Part shown: positions 38,387 through 49,824 of the stretch, piece after piece | Layout of the letters: each line of letters opens with the position of its first letter | Numbering within the stretch: the stretch's first letter is position 1 | DNA from: DATBGO01 sp963840095 | GTDB taxonomy: Bacteria > Actinomycetota > Actinomycetes > Streptosporangiales > Streptosporangiaceae | DNA: 64,000 nucleotides | Assembly (NCBI GenBank): GCA_963840095.1 | Contig: CAWIXN010000007.1 | Span: forward strand, 101,948 to 165,947 | Reading direction: 5' to 3' | Translations under genes and position numbers: made by a program | The notes under the pieces: model-generated | Databases searched by the model: none | Seen by the model: only the letters and a program-made list of their open reading frames with translations | Told to the model about the DNA's origin: nothing

Positions 38387-40162
38387 ATGACCATCACCGG
38401 CCAGAACGCCGAAGCGACCGAACCAGCAGCGACCGAACCAGCAGCGACCGAACCAGCAGCGACCGAACCAGCAGCGTCCGAACCAGCAGGTACCGGCAGC
38501 GCAGCCCAGGGGGAGGTCTCGTTCGACACCGAGCCCAGCCGCTACCAGCACTGGAAGCTAGCCGTCGACGGTGCGGTCGCCACGCTGACGCTCGACGTCG
38601 CCGAGGACGCAGGAATCCTGCCCGGCTACGAGCTGAAGATGAACAGCTACGACCTCGGTGTCGACATCGAGCTGTACGACGCAACACAGCGACTGCGGTT
38701 TGAGTACCCCGCGGTCAAAGCGGTGATTCTGACCAGCGGCAAGGACCGGATGTTCTGCGCCGGCGCCAACATCAAGATGCTGGCGCAGGCCACGCACGCC
38801 TGGAAGGTGAACTTCTGCAAGTTCACCAACGAAACGCGCAACGGCATCGAGGATGCGACCGCATGCTCAGGCCAGGCCTACATCGCGGCCTTGAATGGCA
38901 CCGCGGCCGGCGGCGGCTATGAGCTCGCGCTCGCCTGTGACCAGATCATCCTGGTCGATGACGGCGCATCGGTGGTGGCCCTGCCTGAGGTGCCGCTGCT
39001 CGGGGTGCTGCCGGGCACCGGCGGCCTGACCCGGCTGGTCGACAAGCGCGGCGTACGCAGGGACCGGGCCGACGTGTTCGCCACCACCGCGGAGGGCATC
39101 AGGGGCGAGAAGGCGGCCGCCTGGCGGCTGGTCGACGAGACCGTGAAGGCCCGCGACTTCGCCGCTGCCGTCGACCGCCGGGCGCGCGGCGCGGCCGCGC
39201 CGTCACACCGGCCAGCCGAGGGCCGCGGTATCAAGCTCACGCCGCTGAACCGGGTCACCCACGGCGACGTGACCAGCTACGACCACCTCCGCATCGAAGC
39301 AGACCGGCAGGCCGGCACGGCCACCTTCGTCATCGCGGGTCCGGACGAGGTGCCCTCCGCACCGGCCGACCTGCATGCCCAGGGCGCCGCTTCCTGGGCT
39401 CTGGCGGTCGTGCGGGAACTCGATGACGCGATCCTGCGGCTACGGATCAACGAGCCCGCTCTCGGGACCTGGCTGCTGAAGACCCAGGGCGACATCGCCA
39501 AGGTCGCGGCGACCAGCGCGCTGCTGCTGGCCAACACCGGCGACTGGCTGGTCAACGAGATCGTCCAGTACTGGAAGCGGACCCTGCGGCGGCTGGACAC
39601 CACGTCGAGGAGCCTGATCGCGCTCATCGAGCCGGGCAGTTGCTTCGCCGGCCCGCTGCTCGAGGTGGCGCTCGCCGCTGACCGCCAGTACCTGCTGGAC
39701 GGCGTGTTCGAGGAGGATGCGCAGGCCACGCCCGCGGTCATCCGCATCGACGGTTTCAACACCGGCCCGCTGCCGATGAGCAACGGCCTGACCAGGCTGG
39801 CGGTGCGCTTCCTGCGCAACGACGAAGATCTCGAGGCAGCCACCACCGCGGCCGGGCATGACCTGGCCGCGCCGGAGGCGGCCAGGCTCGGCCTGGTCAC
39901 GGAGATACCCGACGCGCTGGACTGGGCGGACGAGGTGCGCCTGGTCGTCGAGGAGCGCGCCAGCTTCTCACCGGACGCGCTGACCGGCATGGAGGCCAAC
40001 CTCAGGTTCGCCGGCCCGGAAACTTCCGAAACGAAGATCTTCGGCAGGCTCTCGGCCTGGCAGAACTGGGTCTTCCAGCGCCCCAACGCAGCCGGGCGAG
40101 CCGGAGCCCTGTCCCGGTACGGCACTGGGCAGCGCGCCGATTACGACCTCAGGAGGGTCTGA
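38387..40162 (+). CDS. boxC: 2,3-epoxybenzoyl-CoA dihydrolase
   Basis: A crotonase-fold enzyme that cleaves the epoxide of benzoyl-CoA hydrolytically to 3,4-didehydroadipyl-CoA semialdehyde and formate, in the aerobic box pathway. The 591-residue frame has a family-specific start (SFDTEPSRYQHWKLAVDGAVATLTLDV, from about residue 45), GYELKMNSYDLGVDIELYDA, the oxyanion block TSGKDRMFCAGANIKML, KVNFCKFTNETRNGIEDA, GTAAGGGYELALACD and VPLLGVLPGTGGLTRLVDKR. The first 45 residues are an added tail with five-residue ATEPA repeats. The ATG at 38387 follows GGAG. boxB follows after one base, so the genes are co-transcribed. Confidence 0.95.
   Translation: MTITGQNAEATEPAATEPAATEPAATEPAASEPAGTGSAAQGEVSFDTEPSRYQHWKLAVDGAVATLTLDVAEDAGILPGYELKMNSYDLGVDIELYDATQRLRFEYPAVKAVILTSGKDRMFCAGANIKMLAQATHAWKVNFCKFTNETRNGIEDATACSGQAYIAALNGTAAGGGYELALACDQIILVDDGASVVALPEVPLLGVLPGTGGLTRLVDKRGVRRDRADVFATTAEGIRGEKAAAWRLVDETVKARDFAAAVDRRARGAAAPSHRPAEGRGIKLTPLNRVTHGDVTSYDHLRIEADRQAGTATFVIAGPDEVPSAPADLHAQGAASWALAVVRELDDAILRLRINEPALGTWLLKTQGDIAKVAATSALLLANTGDWLVNEIVQYWKRTLRRLDTTSRSLIALIEPGSCFAGPLLEVALAADRQYLLDGVFEEDAQATPAVIRIDGFNTGPLPMSNGLTRLAVRFLRNDEDLEAATTAAGHDLAAPEAARLGLVTEIPDALDWADEVRLVVEERASFSPDALTGMEANLRFAGPETSETKIFGRLSAWQNWVFQRPNAAGRAGALSRYGTGQRADYDLRRV
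38408..38483 (+). repeat. 15-bp tandem repeats at the boxC 5' end
   Basis: About five units of GACCGAACCAGCAGC, in frame, encode ATEPA directly after the start of BoxC. Confidence 0.9.
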
Positions 40163-40163
40163 C

Positions 40164-41714
<1,551 letters not shown>

Positions 41715-41715
41715 G

Positions 41716-42576
41716 ATGCTGGACGGGCACCTGCTCGTCGATGCGCACACGCATGTGGCCAGGATGCCGACCTCGCCGGACTGGCTTTCCTGGGCGGAGA
41801 CCTTCGGCGGCGGCATCCCCAGGGAGCTTTTCGCCGCTGACGGAGCGCCGGTCCCCGAGCTGATCGACGAGCACTTCGCCCGGCAGGGCGTCGACCACGT
41901 GCTGCTGTTCGCCGAGTACAGCCCGAAGGTGACTGAGCCGCAGCCGATCGAGGACGTCCTCCCGCTGGTCGAGCTGAACCCGGTCAGGTTCCGCCCGGTG
42001 GCCAACATCAATCCGCACCTGCACTATCCGGTGGCCAGGGAGCTGGCCAGGCAGGTCAGCCTGGGCGCGGTCGCGTGCAAGGTCCATCCGGTGCACGGTG
42101 GCTTCGCGGCCAATGACCGGATGCTCTACCCCGCCTACTCCTGGGCGGAGCAGCGGGGCCTGCCGCTGATCGTGCACTGCGGCACGTCGATCTTCTCCGG
42201 CTCGTCCAATAACTACGCAGACCCGGGCCTGCTCGCTGAGGTGTTCCGGGACTTCCCCGAGCTCACCGTGGTGCTGGCGCATGGCGGCCGGGGCTGGTGG
42301 TACGACCAGGCGTCCTTCCTCGCGCTGTCCAACCCGAAGGTGTGGATCGACGTCTCCGGGCTGCCGCCGCAGCGGCTGCCCGACTACTACGGCCGGTCGC
42401 TGCGGCGCCTGGCCAGCAGGCTGGTGTTCGGCACCGACTGGCCGGGCGTGCCCGGCGTCGAGCGCAACGCCCGCGCCCTGGAGAAGGCCCTGCTGGACGC
42501 CGGCTGCACCGCCGACCAGGTAGCAGCCGCCTGGGGTGGCAACGCGGCCGCGATCTTCGACCTGCCCACGAATTAG
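41716..42576 (+). CDS. amidohydrolase-2 family protein
   Basis: A 286-residue TIM-barrel metal hydrolase or decarboxylase: the N-terminal metal motif LLVDAHTHVARMP, NPVRFRPVANINPHLHYP, ACKVHPVHGG, the histidine in LPLIVHCGTSIF, VVLAHGGRGWWYDQ and the Asp in LVFGTDWPGVPG. These fit the ACMSD-like amidohydrolase_2 group. It starts one base after the boxB stop and ends the operon, so a role in benzoyl-CoA breakdown or in clearing a side product is likely. The canonical box pathway does not need such an enzyme. The actual substrate is unknown. Confidence 0.85.
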   Translation: MLDGHLLVDAHTHVARMPTSPDWLSWAETFGGGIPRELFAADGAPVPELIDEHFARQGVDHVLLFAEYSPKVTEPQPIEDVLPLVELNPVRFRPVANINPHLHYPVARELARQVSLGAVACKVHPVHGGFAANDRMLYPAYSWAEQRGLPLIVHCGTSIFSGSSNNYADPGLLAEVFRDFPELTVVLAHGGRGWWYDQASFLALSNPKVWIDVSGLPPQRLPDYYGRSLRRLASRLVFGTDWPGVPGVERNARALEKALLDAGCTADQVAAAWGGNAAAIFDLPTN

Positions 42577-42709
42577 CCCGGTTCCGCTCACTTCACGACT
42601 TGTACCGGATTTTCTGCGGACATTACGGGCATTATGCACCATCGAGGCCACCAAATCTGGTATAGGTTAGGCCATCGCCCCGACCGTGCTCCCCTGGCCG
42701 CGACCTGTC

Positions 42710-43399
42710 TCAGTCAGCCGGGCCTGGCGCTGGCTGGTCACGCCGCCGCACGCCGTAGTTGCGGCGCCCGGCCTCCGCCGTGACCTCCTCAAGCTCGGCC
42801 GCGGAGAGAATCCGCGGCGTCCCGTGTGAGCAAGCCAGCCGGTAGACCCCGGTCAGCCATTCCAGCAGCAACGCGCGCTCGTAGGCTTCCTCAAGCGTTC
42901 CGCCGTACGCGACCGCGCCATGGTTCTGCAGGATTACCGCCCGCCGTCCGTTAAGTCCCATCGTCGCGGCGCTGGCCAGACCAGCCGATCCGAACCTGGA
43001 ATACGGCGCGACTCGTACCGGGCCGCCGAGCCCGGTGATCGCGTAGTGAATAGCGGGCAGCTCGTCGCAGGTTGCCGACAGCGCGATCACTTCAGGCGAG
43101 TGCGTGTGCACGATCGCCGCGGCATCGGTCGCCGCGTAGACAGCCAGGTGCATCGGCGTCTCGGACGATGGCTGCTCGGTTGCATCGAGTTCCGCGCCCG
43201 CGAGCGTGATCACGCAGATGTCGGCGGGCCGCATCTCGCGATAGCTGATGCCCGACGGCGTGATGGCGACCAAGTCACCGATCCGCACGCTGATATTGCC
43301 CGCGCAGCCGACCGCAAGCCTGTCGTCAAGCAGCCGCGAGCTATAACTGACAAGCTGGTCACGGGCAGCACGAACCTCGATAGCATCTCGGGCGTCCAC
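42710..43399 (-). CDS. class II aldolase/adducin-family protein
   Basis: A 229-residue zinc-dependent aldolase or epimerase related to L-fuculose-phosphate aldolase. Motifs: VGCAGNISVRIGDLVAITPSG (phosphate and Asn motif), SSETPMHLAVYAATD (catalytic Glu), the zinc ligands in IVHTHSPEVIAL and in LQNHGAVAYG. GTG at 43399 is the assigned start, but it has no good ribosome site; the frame stays open to 43666. It stands alone, convergent with the box operon. The substrate is not predictable; the short length fits FucA rather than RhaD. Confidence 0.82.
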   Translation of the reverse strand: MDARDAIEVRAARDQLVSYSSRLLDDRLAVGCAGNISVRIGDLVAITPSGISYREMRPADICVITLAGAELDATEQPSSETPMHLAVYAATDAAAIVHTHSPEVIALSATCDELPAIHYAITGLGGPVRVAPYSRFGSAGLASAATMGLNGRRAVILQNHGAVAYGGTLEEAYERALLLEWLTGVYRLACSHGTPRILSAAELEEVTAEAGRRNYGVRRRDQPAPGPAD

Positions 43400-43607
43400 T
43401 AACCAGGATGCTAGACGGGCACTCGACGCCAGAGCAGCCCGGCTCCGCGCCCGGGGTTGGCCGGGCTCACCGGCAAGGTCCCGTGGGATCCGAGAACCGG
43501 CCCGACGTTGGCCCCTGCCCTTGCCCTTTCGTGGGTATTGGTACCGTTTTACGCCGTGCCTGCCCGCGACCTTGCGGATGGACCACCAGCAGATCGGAGT
43601 ACCCCGC

Positions 43608-44699
43608 ATGAAGCTGCCCCGCCGAGCCGGAGTCGCCCTGGGCGCCGTGGTGTTCGCCCCGGTCATGGCGGCGGCGGGGCTGACCGCTCAGACGGCTAGT
43701 GCTGCGGGTCCGAGCGCTGCCGACCCGAGCACAACCGGATGGCACGAGGAGTTCGCGCGCCACTATGGAGCGCCCGCTTACATGTCCGGCTTTACCGCGG
43801 TGGTCGCGCCGGCCAGGCACGACGCCTGGGCGTTCGGCGGGACCAACCTGTCCGTCGCTGGTTCCCCGGTCGCCGAGCACTGGACCGGCGAACGCTGGCG
43901 GCCCAGCCCGCTTCCGCCCGGGCTCGCCAGCACCATCAACGCGGCGAGCGCCGTGTCGGCCCGCGACATCTGGGCCATTACGTTTTACGGTGGAGACATC
44001 CTGCACTGGAACGGCCGCCGGTGGTCAGTGGCCCGGCACTTGAGCGGCTCGGGTGAGCTCACCGGAATCGCCGCGATCAGTGCGAATGACGTATGGGTCT
44101 TCGGCGCGAGCGGCGCCATCGGGGGCCTGGGTACCTGGCACTTCAACGGCCACAGCTGGAAGAAGATCACGGGCAACGGCGGTGCGATCTCCGCTGCAAG
44201 CGCGCTGTCCGCCAGCGACATCTGGGCCGTCAGCGGAGCGCCGACCGACGGCACGGTCCTGCATTACAGCGGCACGAGCTGGCAGCAGCTGACGGCCAAG
44301 GCGCTGGCCGGCGTCGCAGCGACCAACGTGCTGTCCGTTTCGCCGGGGAATGTGTTCGTATCAGGAACCATCGGGAGCCGCCACATCGCTTCCCGGCTGG
44401 TCCGTCTCTGCGGCCGGCATTGGACGAGGATCAAGCTGCCGTGGCCCGTCGACGGCCTCGGCGGCCTGACGCCCGATGGGCAGGGCGGCCTGTGGGCCGC
44501 CGCCCAGTCGTACAACGGCACTTCCTGGGATCTGCACCTGTCTCGCTCCGGCCGGTGGAGCCGAATCGCCGCCCCGGGTGGGGCCGACTTTGGGCTTCGC
44601 GATCAAGCGCTGATTTCTGGCACCACCTCACTGTGGGGAGTAGGCGCCATGCCGGAGAAGGCCGGCTCCGGCGCGGTGATTTGGGCCTGGCCCGCGTGA
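43608..44699 (+). CDS. secreted beta-propeller-like repeat protein, paralogue 3
   Basis: A 363-residue exported protein. A normal signal peptide (MKLPRRAGVALGAVVFAPVM to ASAAG, about residues 1-35) replaces the cytoplasmic N-terminus of the two paralogues at 30009 and 31501. Repeats follow of the type DAWAFGG, DIWAITF, DVWVFGA, DIWAVSG paired with HWTGERW, HWNGRRW, HFNGHSW and HYSGTSW. The pattern suggests a beta-propeller. Function unknown. The ATG follows GGAGTACCCCGC. It is divergent from the aldolase gene and shows no copy of the GTTATC/GTTACC box. Confidence 0.72.
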   Translation: MKLPRRAGVALGAVVFAPVMAAAGLTAQTASAAGPSAADPSTTGWHEEFARHYGAPAYMSGFTAVVAPARHDAWAFGGTNLSVAGSPVAEHWTGERWRPSPLPPGLASTINAASAVSARDIWAITFYGGDILHWNGRRWSVARHLSGSGELTGIAAISANDVWVFGASGAIGGLGTWHFNGHSWKKITGNGGAISAASALSASDIWAVSGAPTDGTVLHYSGTSWQQLTAKALAGVAATNVLSVSPGNVFVSGTIGSRHIASRLVRLCGRHWTRIKLPWPVDGLGGLTPDGQGGLWAAAQSYNGTSWDLHLSRSGRWSRIAAPGGADFGLRDQALISGTTSLWGVGAMPEKAGSGAVIWAWPA

Positions 44700-44723
44700 C
44701 CTGCGGCCGGTAGCGTCCGGGGC

Positions 44724-45731
44724 GTGTGGATGTATGGTCATGATCTCGCTCTGAGCGCCGCTGAGAACTACCGGGCGTTCGCCGAGGGGGCCCGCGGCCG
44801 CAGCCCGGCTTACGGGTCACTGGCCGAGTCGGTCGCTGACGACGCCGAGGTTCTGCGCTTTCTCGACTCGCTGCCGCCGGAAAAGCGCCAGCCCAACCTG
44901 CTGTTCGCGGCGGCCCGCTACCTGCTGGGCGAGGCCCTCGACATAGCCAGGCTGCGGGCTCTGGTCAGCCAGAACCGGGCCGGGCTGGCTGAGGTGATGC
45001 TGGCCAGGCGCACGCAGACCAACGAGCCGGCCCGCTGCACCACCTTGCTGCCGGCGCTGGCTCAGCTGCCGCCGCCGCTGGCGCTGATCGAGGTTGGCGC
45101 CAGTGCCGGGCTGACCCTGCTGTTCGACCGCTACTCCTACGACTACGCCGGGCACCGGATCGCCGGCCAGGACCCGCTCGCGCCGACCCTGCGCTGTGCT
45201 CCACACGGACCGGTGCCCCTCCCGGCCCGGCTGCCCGCGATCACCTGGCGGGCCGGGCTTGACCTCAACCCGCTCGACGTCACCAGCGATGATGACGTCC
45301 GCTGGCTGTCGTGCCTGGTATGGCCCGGCGAAGGCGACCGCGAGCAGCGGCTCGCGGCCGCGGTGGCGACCGCCCGCCGCGACCCGCCTGTGGTGCATCG
45401 CGGCGACCTGCGTACTGACCTGCCTGCACTGGCCGCCCAGGCCCCCGCCGGGGCCACCCTGGTTGTCTATCACTCCGCCGTCCTCGCCTACATTGCCCCG
45501 GAGGACCGCCGCCTGTTCGCCGACACCGTCCGCAGCCTGCCGGTCATCTGGCTCTCCAACGAAGGACCCGGCGTCGTGCCCGACATGCCCGTGCCCGCTT
45601 ACCAGGGCGCGCCGTTCATCCTCGGCCGGGACGGCCAGACGCCCCTGGCGATCGCCGATGGGCACGGAGCCTGGCTGCAATGGCTCGCCGCCACCAGGCC
45701 CTCGGCGCAAGCCAGCGAACGCAGCAGCTAG
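44724..45731 (+). CDS. DUF2332-family protein
   Basis: A 335-residue cytoplasmic protein. The family pattern is clear: ENYRAFAEGARGRSPAYGSLAESVADD, LPPEKRQPNLLFAAARYLLG, RTQTNEPARCTTLLPALAQL, a SAM-like glycine loop LIEVGASAGLTLLFDRYSYDY, then RAGLDLNPLDVTSDDDVRWLSCLVWPG and LVVYHSAVLAYI. Members are uncharacterised, though the glycine loop suggests a methyltransferase fold. The GTG at 44724 or the ATG at 44730 could be the start; neither has a strong ribosome site. It lies 24 bp after paralogue 3. Confidence 0.85.
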   Translation: MWMYGHDLALSAAENYRAFAEGARGRSPAYGSLAESVADDAEVLRFLDSLPPEKRQPNLLFAAARYLLGEALDIARLRALVSQNRAGLAEVMLARRTQTNEPARCTTLLPALAQLPPPLALIEVGASAGLTLLFDRYSYDYAGHRIAGQDPLAPTLRCAPHGPVPLPARLPAITWRAGLDLNPLDVTSDDDVRWLSCLVWPGEGDREQRLAAAVATARRDPPVVHRGDLRTDLPALAAQAPAGATLVVYHSAVLAYIAPEDRRLFADTVRSLPVIWLSNEGPGVVPDMPVPAYQGAPFILGRDGQTPLAIADGHGAWLQWLAATRPSAQASERSS

Positions 45732-45783
45732 CGCGCCCGGCGCGATCGGCGATATTATCTCGACATCGAGGTAACTAATGTAG

Positions 45784-45834
45784 GAGCCGCACGGCAACCG
45801 CCTCGAGTTCCTGCAGCCCATCGACCCTGCCTAA
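45784..45834 (+). pseudogene. possible glyoxalase/VOC C-terminal fragment
   Basis: Sixteen codons read EPHGNRLEFLQPIDPA and then TAA. This is the typical ending of a VOC-fold protein (D-P-x-G-N-x-x-E-F). A stop codon directly precedes it, and nothing else of the family is present. Too short to be sure. Confidence 0.3.
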
Positions 45835-45868
45835 GCGGGAATGACGCCGCCTCCCGCGGCGGGTTAGC

Positions 45869-46630
45869 GTGACAGGTGTGGCAAACCGTTCAGACCGTGC
45901 GACGTCCTTCGGGGCGGTCGCCGAGGACTACGACCGGCTGCGGCCCGGGCCGCCCGACGCCGCGGTGGACTGGCTGCTGCCCGCGCACTGCGACGTGGCG
46001 GTCGACCTGGCCGCGGGCACTGGCTTGCTGACTCGCGTGCTGGCCCGGAAGGTCGCGCAGGTGGTGGCCGTGGAGCCGGATGCGCGGATGGCAGCGGTCT
46101 TGCGGGCGCGTTCTCCAGGCGTCCAGGTCCGGCCGGGCACGGGCGAGGCGATCCCGATGCCGGACGCCAGCGCCGATGGCGTGTTCGTGTCATCGGCGTG
46201 GCACTGGATGGATCCTGACCGGGCCGTCCCGGAAATCGCCAGGGTGCTGCGTGATGGCGGCCGGTTCGGGGTGATCTGGAGCAGCCTTGACCGCGAGGCC
46301 GACTGGCCCCGCGAGCTGCGTCGGCTGAGCCGGCCCGAAACGGACGCTCAGGAGCAGCCCCGGTGGCGCCATCACCAGGTGACGCTGCCAGCGGGCGCGC
46401 CGTTCGGCGATATCGACACCGCTGCGTTCGGTTACCCGCGGCGAATGGCGATCGGCGACGTGGTTGACCTGCTGGCGACCTACAGCGGCGTCATCACCGC
46501 CAGCCCCGAGGACCGCGCTGCCGGGCTGGCCCGCGCGAGGAGCGCGCTGCAGGAAAGGTTCCCCGGCGCCACCGAGATCGACGTGCCGTTGCGTGCATCG
46601 TGCTGGCGCGCCGACCGGGCCAGCCGGTAA
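45869..46630 (+). CDS. class I SAM-dependent methyltransferase
   Basis: A 253-residue methyltransferase with motif I VDLAAGTGLLTRVLARKV, motif II VAVEPDARMAAVLRA, GEAIPMPDASADGVFVSSAWHWMD and a motif III region RVLRDGGRFGVIWSS. The S-A-W-H-W-M/F-D stretch is typical of trans-aconitate/UbiE-like methyltransferases of methyltransf_11 type. The C-terminal half has a LLATYSGVITASPEDR helix shared with that group. The start is GTG at 45869 or 45878, both with weak sites. It is convergent with the pentapeptide-repeat gene. Substrate unknown. Confidence 0.85.
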   Translation: MTGVANRSDRATSFGAVAEDYDRLRPGPPDAAVDWLLPAHCDVAVDLAAGTGLLTRVLARKVAQVVAVEPDARMAAVLRARSPGVQVRPGTGEAIPMPDASADGVFVSSAWHWMDPDRAVPEIARVLRDGGRFGVIWSSLDREADWPRELRRLSRPETDAQEQPRWRHHQVTLPAGAPFGDIDTAAFGYPRRMAIGDVVDLLATYSGVITASPEDRAAGLARARSALQERFPGATEIDVPLRASCWRADRASR

Positions 46631-46645
46631 GCGCTCACGCTCCCG

Positions 46646-47305
46646 CTAGTCGTCGCTGACCGTGATGCCCAGGGTCTCGGCCAGCACCGGGGCCAGGTAG
46701 CCGAGCTGGCCCGTGCTGACGATGGCCCCGCGCAGCGAGTCCGGGCCGATGATGATGCCAAGCTCAGCGCCCCGCAGATCGGTCTTGTCCATGCGCGCCC
46801 GGCTGAAATCTGTCCTGGTCAGCCGTGAACCGGGAAACGCGGTCCGCCTCAGCGTCGCGCCCGCGAAGTCGACATCGCGCAGATCGCAGTCATCAAAGGT
46901 CACCTCGGTGAGCACGGCGTCGCGGAAGTTCACCGAGTCAAGCTTGCAGCTCCGGAACGTGACCCGGCGCAGCTGAGCCGCGAATGCCTCCACACCCGCG
47001 GCGATGCTGCCGGTCACGACCACGTCCATCCACTGCGTCTGCGCCAGGCCGGTCGCGACCAGCCGCACGTCACGCAGCCAGACGTCGCTGAACCTGGCCC
47101 GCTGCAGCCGTCCGCCCGCAACAGCGGCTCCGGTGAACGCGCACTCGATGAACCTGCTGCTCGCCGCCTGCGGCTCATCGAAGCTGACCTGGTCGAAATG
47201 GACACAGTCATAGACCGAGTCGGGTGCCAGCCCGCCGCGATGCGGGGTGAGGACCGAGGCGAAGGGAAGGTCGGCCAGCTCACGCCAGTCCGTTCGGTTG
47301 CCCAT
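46646..47305 (-). CDS. pentapeptide-repeat protein
   Basis: A 219-residue protein. Its central part follows the A(D/N)LxX pentapeptide pattern of a right-handed quadrilateral beta-helix: RRVTFRSCKLDSVNFRDAVL, TEVTFDDCDLRDVDFAGATL and RTDFSRARMDKTDLRGAEL (about residues 100-185). The start MGNRTDWRELADLPFAS and the C-terminal helix GQLGYLAPVLAETLGITV are outside the repeats. Some proteins of this class protect gyrase from quinolones, but most have unknown roles. This one has no resistance-gene neighbours to support that. Confidence 0.85.
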   Translation of the reverse strand: MGNRTDWRELADLPFASVLTPHRGGLAPDSVYDCVHFDQVSFDEPQAASSRFIECAFTGAAVAGGRLQRARFSDVWLRDVRLVATGLAQTQWMDVVVTGSIAAGVEAFAAQLRRVTFRSCKLDSVNFRDAVLTEVTFDDCDLRDVDFAGATLRRTAFPGSRLTRTDFSRARMDKTDLRGAELGIIIGPDSLRGAIVSTGQLGYLAPVLAETLGITVSDD

Positions 47306-48550
47306 GGCAGTAGCGTGCCAGCCGCAGCCGATATCCGGCGACCCGGTCGCCTGGCCGGGTCGGCGTTTGACCGGCCGCCGGCCCGCGTTCTAGCGTGCTC
47401 TCAATGAGCCGCTACCTCGCTGATCAGCCCTCGGCCGGCAAAATGCCCGAGATGAACGGGGTCGCGGCGCGGTCGGACTGGATCGCCGGAGTGCGGGCCA
47501 GGTTCGCCTCGCTGGGCGGTGACTTCGTCTTCCTCGATGCCCCCGGCGGAACCCAGACTCCCGACGAGGTCGCAGCCGCGGTGGCCCGGGTCTACCGGGA
47601 GGCGAGCGGCAACACCGGTGCCCCCTATGCCACGAGCCGGCGCATCGGGGCGCTGGTCGACGACGCGCGCGCGGCGTCTGCGCGCTTCCTCGGATGCACG
47701 CCCGAGGAGATCATCTTCGGCGCCAGCATGACGACGCTCAACTACATGCTGACCCGCACCGTCGGCCGCGAGCTGCGGTCCGGTGACGAGATCGTCGTCA
47801 CCAGGCTCGATCATGACGCCAACGTGGCGCCGTGGCTCGACCTGGCCCGTGACCGCGGCCTGCAGGTCAGGCTGGCCGACGTGCACTCCGACACCACCCT
47901 GGATCTCGGCGACCTGGAACGTCAGCTCAGCCCGAAGACCAGGGTGGTGGCGTTCCCCTGGGCATCGAACGCGGTGGGCACGATCGTGGACGCCCGCGCG
48001 GTGTGCGGCCTCGCGCACCAGTCGGGCGCTCTGGCCTGGGTCGATGCCGTCCAGTACGCGCCACACGAGCCGATCGACGTGCGGGCGATCGACGCCGATA
48101 TCCTGTTCTGCTCGGCCTACAAGTTCTGCGGGCCGCACCTGGGCATCGCTTTCGGCCGCCGTGAGCTGCTCGAATCCTGGCAGCCCTATAAGGCTAGGCC
48201 GGCCCCGACTGAGCCGGCCGGACGGAGCTTCGAGACCGGGACCCTGCCGTATGAGCTGCTGGGCGGATTGCTCGCCGCCTTCGCCTACCTGGAGAGCCTG
48301 GGCGACGCCGCCGACCTCATCGCGTCGGAACGGCAGCTTGGTGACCGGCTGCTCGCGGGGCTACCGCGCAGCGCCAGGCTGTACGGCCTGCCGACGATGG
48401 CTGACCGGGTACCTACGTTCCTGCTCAACTTTCCTGGGATTTCAAGCGAAACGATAAGTACGGAGCTGGCCGGGCTCGGATTCGGAGTCTGGAGCGGCGA
48501 GCACTATTACGCTCCCGGCCTGCACGAAAGACATCCCAGGAGCTTAAATG

Positions 48551-49801
48551 TCAAGCCGCTACGGAAGACTGGCCGGGGTTTTCCCGGTGGCCCCAGGCGG
48601 TGGCCTCGTCGTAGAGGGTGCGGGTCTTCAGGCAGCCGTGCAGGATGCCGACCAGCCGGTTCGCCAGCCTGCGGAGTGTGTCATTGTGCTCGAGTCCCTT
48701 GGCGCGCTGCTGGTCGTAGAACGCGCGGGCGCCGGGCGAGGCGTTCAGCGACGAGAAGGCCCAGGCCATGAGGGCGTCGATGAGCCGGTCGTTGCGGATG
48801 AACCGGGCGGCGACGACCTTCTTCTTGCCCGAGGCGCGGGTGATGGGGCTGGTGCCGCCGTAGTTCTTGCGGGATTTCGCGTCGGCGTACCGGCTGGGGT
48901 CGTCGCCGAACTCGCCGAGCACCCGGGCGCCGAGGATGGCTGCCAGGCCGGGCTGGGACTGGTAGATCTCAGCGTCCGGGTGCCGGCCAAAATGGTCCCT
49001 CACCTGCACTTCGAGGGCCTTGACTTGCTCATTCAAGGTGGTGATGACCGCGATCAGGGACCGGGCGGTGGCGGCGTAGGCCGCGGTCAGCGCGGCCGGC
49101 TGGCCGAGGTGCTCGCCGCGCAGCGCGGCCAGGATCGCGCCGGCCTTGCCCGGGATGTCCCGGCGGCGGGCGCGCTTGAGCGCCGCGCTGATCTGGGCGC
49201 GGGTCAGCCTCGCCGCGCGGGCCGGGTCCGGTGCCTTGCCCAGCAGCTCCAGCGTGTCCGGCGCGTCGAGATCCTCGAACGCCTCCAGCGCGGCGGGGAA
49301 ATACTCGCGCAGCTGGTGCCGCAGCCGCTGCACGGCACGGGTGCGTTCCCAGATCATCGTCTTGTGCATCCGGGCGGTCACCTTGACCGCCCCGGCTTCC
49401 GGGGTGTCCCCGGCCGCTGGGCGCAGCTGGTGGGAGTCGGTGCGCACCATGTCCGCGAGCATGTGCGCGTCCGCGCCGTCGCTCTTGGCCCCGGACACCC
49501 CGTGCCGCTCCCGGTACCGGGACGCCTGCAGCGGATTTACCGGATACACCGTGTACCCCGCCGCGACCAGGGCGGCTACCCACGGGCCGCGGTCGGTCTC
49601 GATCCCGATGATCACTTCCGCGTCCTGCTCGTCCTCACCCAGGTAACGGCCAGTCAGCTCGTGCAGCTGGGTCATCCCGGCCACTCCCTCGGGCAGCCGC
49701 TTCTTCGCCAGCACCCTCCCGGCCTGGTCCATCACCTCCACATCGTGATGGTCCTCCGCCCAGTCATCACCCACGAACAGCCGCACGCTCGCTCCTGTCA
49801 A
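48551..49801 (-). CDS. IS110-family RNA-guided transposase/recombinase
   Basis: A 416-residue protein, colinear and without gaps to that of copy 1. DEDD residues are in VGDDWAEDHHDV, IGIETDRG and SGAKSDGADAHMLADMV; the middle Gly of SDGGDA in copy 1 is Ala here. The serine is in TRASGKKKVVAARFIRNDR of the Tnp_20 domain. Differences from copy 1 are scattered substitutions, many in the middle region. TTG at 49801 keeps the copy 1 start; GTG at 49786 with AGGAG five bases upstream may be the real one. The gene appears intact, so either copy could mobilise both. Confidence 0.93.
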   Translation of the reverse strand: MTGASVRLFVGDDWAEDHHDVEVMDQAGRVLAKKRLPEGVAGMTQLHELTGRYLGEDEQDAEVIIGIETDRGPWVAALVAAGYTVYPVNPLQASRYRERHGVSGAKSDGADAHMLADMVRTDSHQLRPAAGDTPEAGAVKVTARMHKTMIWERTRAVQRLRHQLREYFPAALEAFEDLDAPDTLELLGKAPDPARAARLTRAQISAALKRARRRDIPGKAGAILAALRGEHLGQPAALTAAYAATARSLIAVITTLNEQVKALEVQVRDHFGRHPDAEIYQSQPGLAAILGARVLGEFGDDPSRYADAKSRKNYGGTSPITRASGKKKVVAARFIRNDRLIDALMAWAFSSLNASPGARAFYDQQRAKGLEHNDTLRRLANRLVGILHGCLKTRTLYDEATAWGHRENPGQSSVAA

Positions 49802-49824
49802 CGATGCCGAATTCCGTCAGCAGC